In this document: positions 5,409 to 6,675 of the stretch, one piece after another | How positions within the stretch are numbered: the stretch's first letter is position 1 | Layout of the letters: each line of letters starts with the position of its first letter | Assembly: GCA_031269415.1 (NCBI GenBank) | Contig: JAISZF010000293.1 | Location: 1-6,675 of the forward strand | Length of the DNA: 6,675 bases | Source: Clostridiales bacterium | GTDB taxonomy: Bacteria; Bacillota; Clostridia; Lachnospirales; WQUN01 | Direction of reading: 5' to 3' | The notes under the pieces: generated by a model | Seen by the model: the letters and a program-made list of their open reading frames with translations, nothing else | The model's database searches: none | Told to the model about the DNA's origin: nothing | Position numbers and translations under genes: made by a program

Positions 5409-6608
5409 TCACATTTCAGCCAATTCTTCCAGCGAGGCGTCTTCCTCATAGCCGGCTTCACCGAGGCTGTTCAGGCTGATGTTCCCGCATTCGCCGTACT
5501 GGTACAGTTGATCGAACATTTCTATGGTGGTGCGAATCTTCGCCCGCAGCAATTTCCCGCCGTTTTTTTCAGTTACCTCTAAGATTCGCCTGGCATCGAT
5601 ATTCGGCGTCCAGTCAAACGCGGTGCTGTGATAATCCTGAATCTTACCGAGTACCTCCAGCAGTTCGGCGTCGGACAGCGGCGCAAGCTGCGGCGCCTGA
5701 CCGATCAGATCCAGCACCGCCTCCGCGCGCTCCTTTATACCGGGCTGCAAACCAGCCGCGTCCATATTGGCGTATTCATGCTTAGCGTCTATCACATCCG
5801 GAACATAGGACGCGGTAAACGCGAACATACTGAAAACAGCCGTCAAATTCTCTGGCTTGAGAAAGTTCATTATATTCAGATATGAGTTAATCCGCGCTTT
5901 TTTACTCAGACGCCCAATCAGTTCCGTCTCGTCGAATAAGATAACCCATCCTTGCAAGCCCGCTTCCACAAATAACCGGCTCATAAAAGACATATAGTCC
6001 CACGAATGCTGTGTTTTATAGAACGGGGCTTTATAAGTCGCTTTCTTACTGAACACGCGCCTGTACACCCTATTTATATCGCCGTTAGAGAGAAAATCGC
6101 CTTCCATATCGGCCAGCAGTAAAAAACGCTCGTCCTCGTCGCCGGTACCCAAATAAGATTTCAGCACATAATAGAGTTTGTCCGACATAAGGGAAGTCAG
6201 GGCGTATTCAAACATAGCCTGCGCCACCGGGGCGTTTAATGAGATATTCTCAAAGATACGCTCCACGCCCGGTTGAACTCTGCCCGGCAGGTATGTATTC
6301 TGCATGATCTTCTGGTAGAGCAAAGGCAATTTATATACAGGTGTTTCCTTGCTCAGCGTCACAAGGCTGACCGCCATGTTCTTCTCGGAAGCCATATCGA
6401 AAACAGTGTTCAGTAAATGCGTCTTGCCTTCCCCGTATTTTCCGGTAATGATCATTCCTCCGGATTGGCGATCTTCCGCCGCTTTATCAAGAGCGGACTC
6501 TATATCGCGCATAATCTTGGGTCTCGCGGATGAAAAATACCTCCCGGCGTCTCTGGACGGGACACCCGAACGCAGGGCTTCTATGATCTTACGGCTGTTA
6601 AAGTCCAT
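5409..6608 (-). CDS. P-loop ATPase of the BrxC/BrxD (DUF2791) family, probably defence-associated
   Basis: The 399-residue protein starts with the family's characteristic opening, RKIIEALRSGVPSRDAGRYF. It then has a Walker A loop, TGKYGEGKTHLL (about 55-66, Lys62, Thr63), a SKETPVYKLP segment (about 86-95), and Walker B, WVILFDETELIGR (about 221-233, Asp226, Glu227). Arginine-rich GGKLLRAKIRT lies near 350-360 and could supply an arginine finger or sensor. The C-terminal tail is acidic. There is no signal peptide, so it should be cytosolic. Family members include BrxD of BREX systems and, from memory, the ATPase that accompanies a TerB-domain protein and a helicase in Shango-type anti-phage systems. 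They are thought to act as ATP-driven partners of nucleic-acid enzymes; the reaction here is not known. The ATG sits 11 nt after an AAGGGG site and overlaps the end of an upstream frame, suggesting translational coupling. It is the last gene of its unit. Family assignment is firm; system assignment is inference. Confidence 0.85.
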   Translation of the reverse strand: MDFNSRKIIEALRSGVPSRDAGRYFSSARPKIMRDIESALDKAAEDRQSGGMIITGKYGEGKTHLLNTVFDMASEKNMAVSLVTLSKETPVYKLPLLYQKIMQNTYLPGRVQPGVERIFENISLNAPVAQAMFEYALTSLMSDKLYYVLKSYLGTGDEDERFLLLADMEGDFLSNGDINRVYRRVFSKKATYKAPFYKTQHSWDYMSFMSRLFVEAGLQGWVILFDETELIGRLSKKARINSYLNIMNFLKPENLTAVFSMFAFTASYVPDVIDAKHEYANMDAAGLQPGIKERAEAVLDLIGQAPQLAPLSDAELLEVLGKIQDYHSTAFDWTPNIDARRILEVTEKNGGKLLRAKIRTTIEMFDQLYQYGECGNISLNSLGEAGYEEDASLEELAEM

Positions 6609-6675
6609 CGTTTAAACCGCCCCTTAGAGTGATTTCGTTAACCCGTCTCGGCAGACCTAAACCCAAACGCAATAC
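6598..6675 (-). CDS. C-terminal end of an upstream gene, unidentified (partial)
   Basis: From the right window edge one minus-strand frame stays open for 25 codons, ending GLPRRVNEITLRGGLNDGL and then TAA at 6600-6598. The stop lies inside the ATPase gene, giving an 11-nt overlap typical of coupled genes in bacterial operons. The other two minus-strand frames hit stops before the ATPase start. The peptide is too short to assign. By family precedent it could be a TerB-domain protein, a helicase or another BREX-like component, but the residues themselves do not show this. Confidence 0.55.
   Translation of the reverse strand, partial: VLRLGLGLPRRVNEITLRGGLNDGL

Noticed and set aside
1..6675. 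CRISPR array, tRNA or rRNA gene, insertion sequence or prophage attachment site
   Set aside because: No regularly spaced repeats, cloverleaf-like sequence, rRNA segment or transposase was seen on either strand.

Overview
The window looks like chromosomal DNA from an endospore-forming Bacillota, probably a Clostridia-type anaerobe with roughly balanced GC. The evidence is a recognisable spoIIP sporulation gene, a Firmicutes-type L10 leader in front of rplJL, a clostridial-type pyruvate phosphate dikinase, and strong purine-rich Shine-Dalgarno sites. I cannot name the species from sequence alone.

Layout, left to right. At the left edge (1-77, minus) is the start of a small exported or membrane-anchored protein of unknown function. 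Divergent from it is spoIIP (203-1168, plus), the engulfment peptidoglycan hydrolase, closed by a strong hairpin terminator. Between spoIIP and the convergent ppdK lies about 200 bp bounded by two terminators; its minus strand carries what may be the relic of a small gene. Next comes a minus-strand unit read from right to left: a consensus SigA promoter (5230-5257), an L10-binding leader with an intrinsic attenuator, rplJ (L10), rplL (L7/L12) and then ppdK, with no terminator seen between the genes and one terminator after ppdK. Upstream of that promoter, on the same strand, is a P-loop ATPase of the BrxC/BrxD (DUF2791) family (5409-6608) with its own terminator. Its start overlaps the last codons of a further gene that leaves the window at the right edge.

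How the parts relate. Three observations stand out. First, rplJL is not in the usual rplKAJL-rpoBC neighbourhood: a defence-type ATPase lies upstream and ppdK downstream. It does carry its own promoter and feedback leader, so it is a self-contained module. Second, ppdK, an enzyme joining PEP, pyruvate, ATP, AMP and PPi in central metabolism, sits 36 nt behind rplL and appears to share the ribosomal-stalk transcript, which would tie its expression to ribosome synthesis. Third, the BrxD-like ATPase and its overlapping upstream neighbour look like the 3' end of an anti-phage-type operon (BREX-like, or the Shango type, in which such an ATPase accompanies a TerB-domain protein and a helicase). The partner genes that would decide this lie outside the window.
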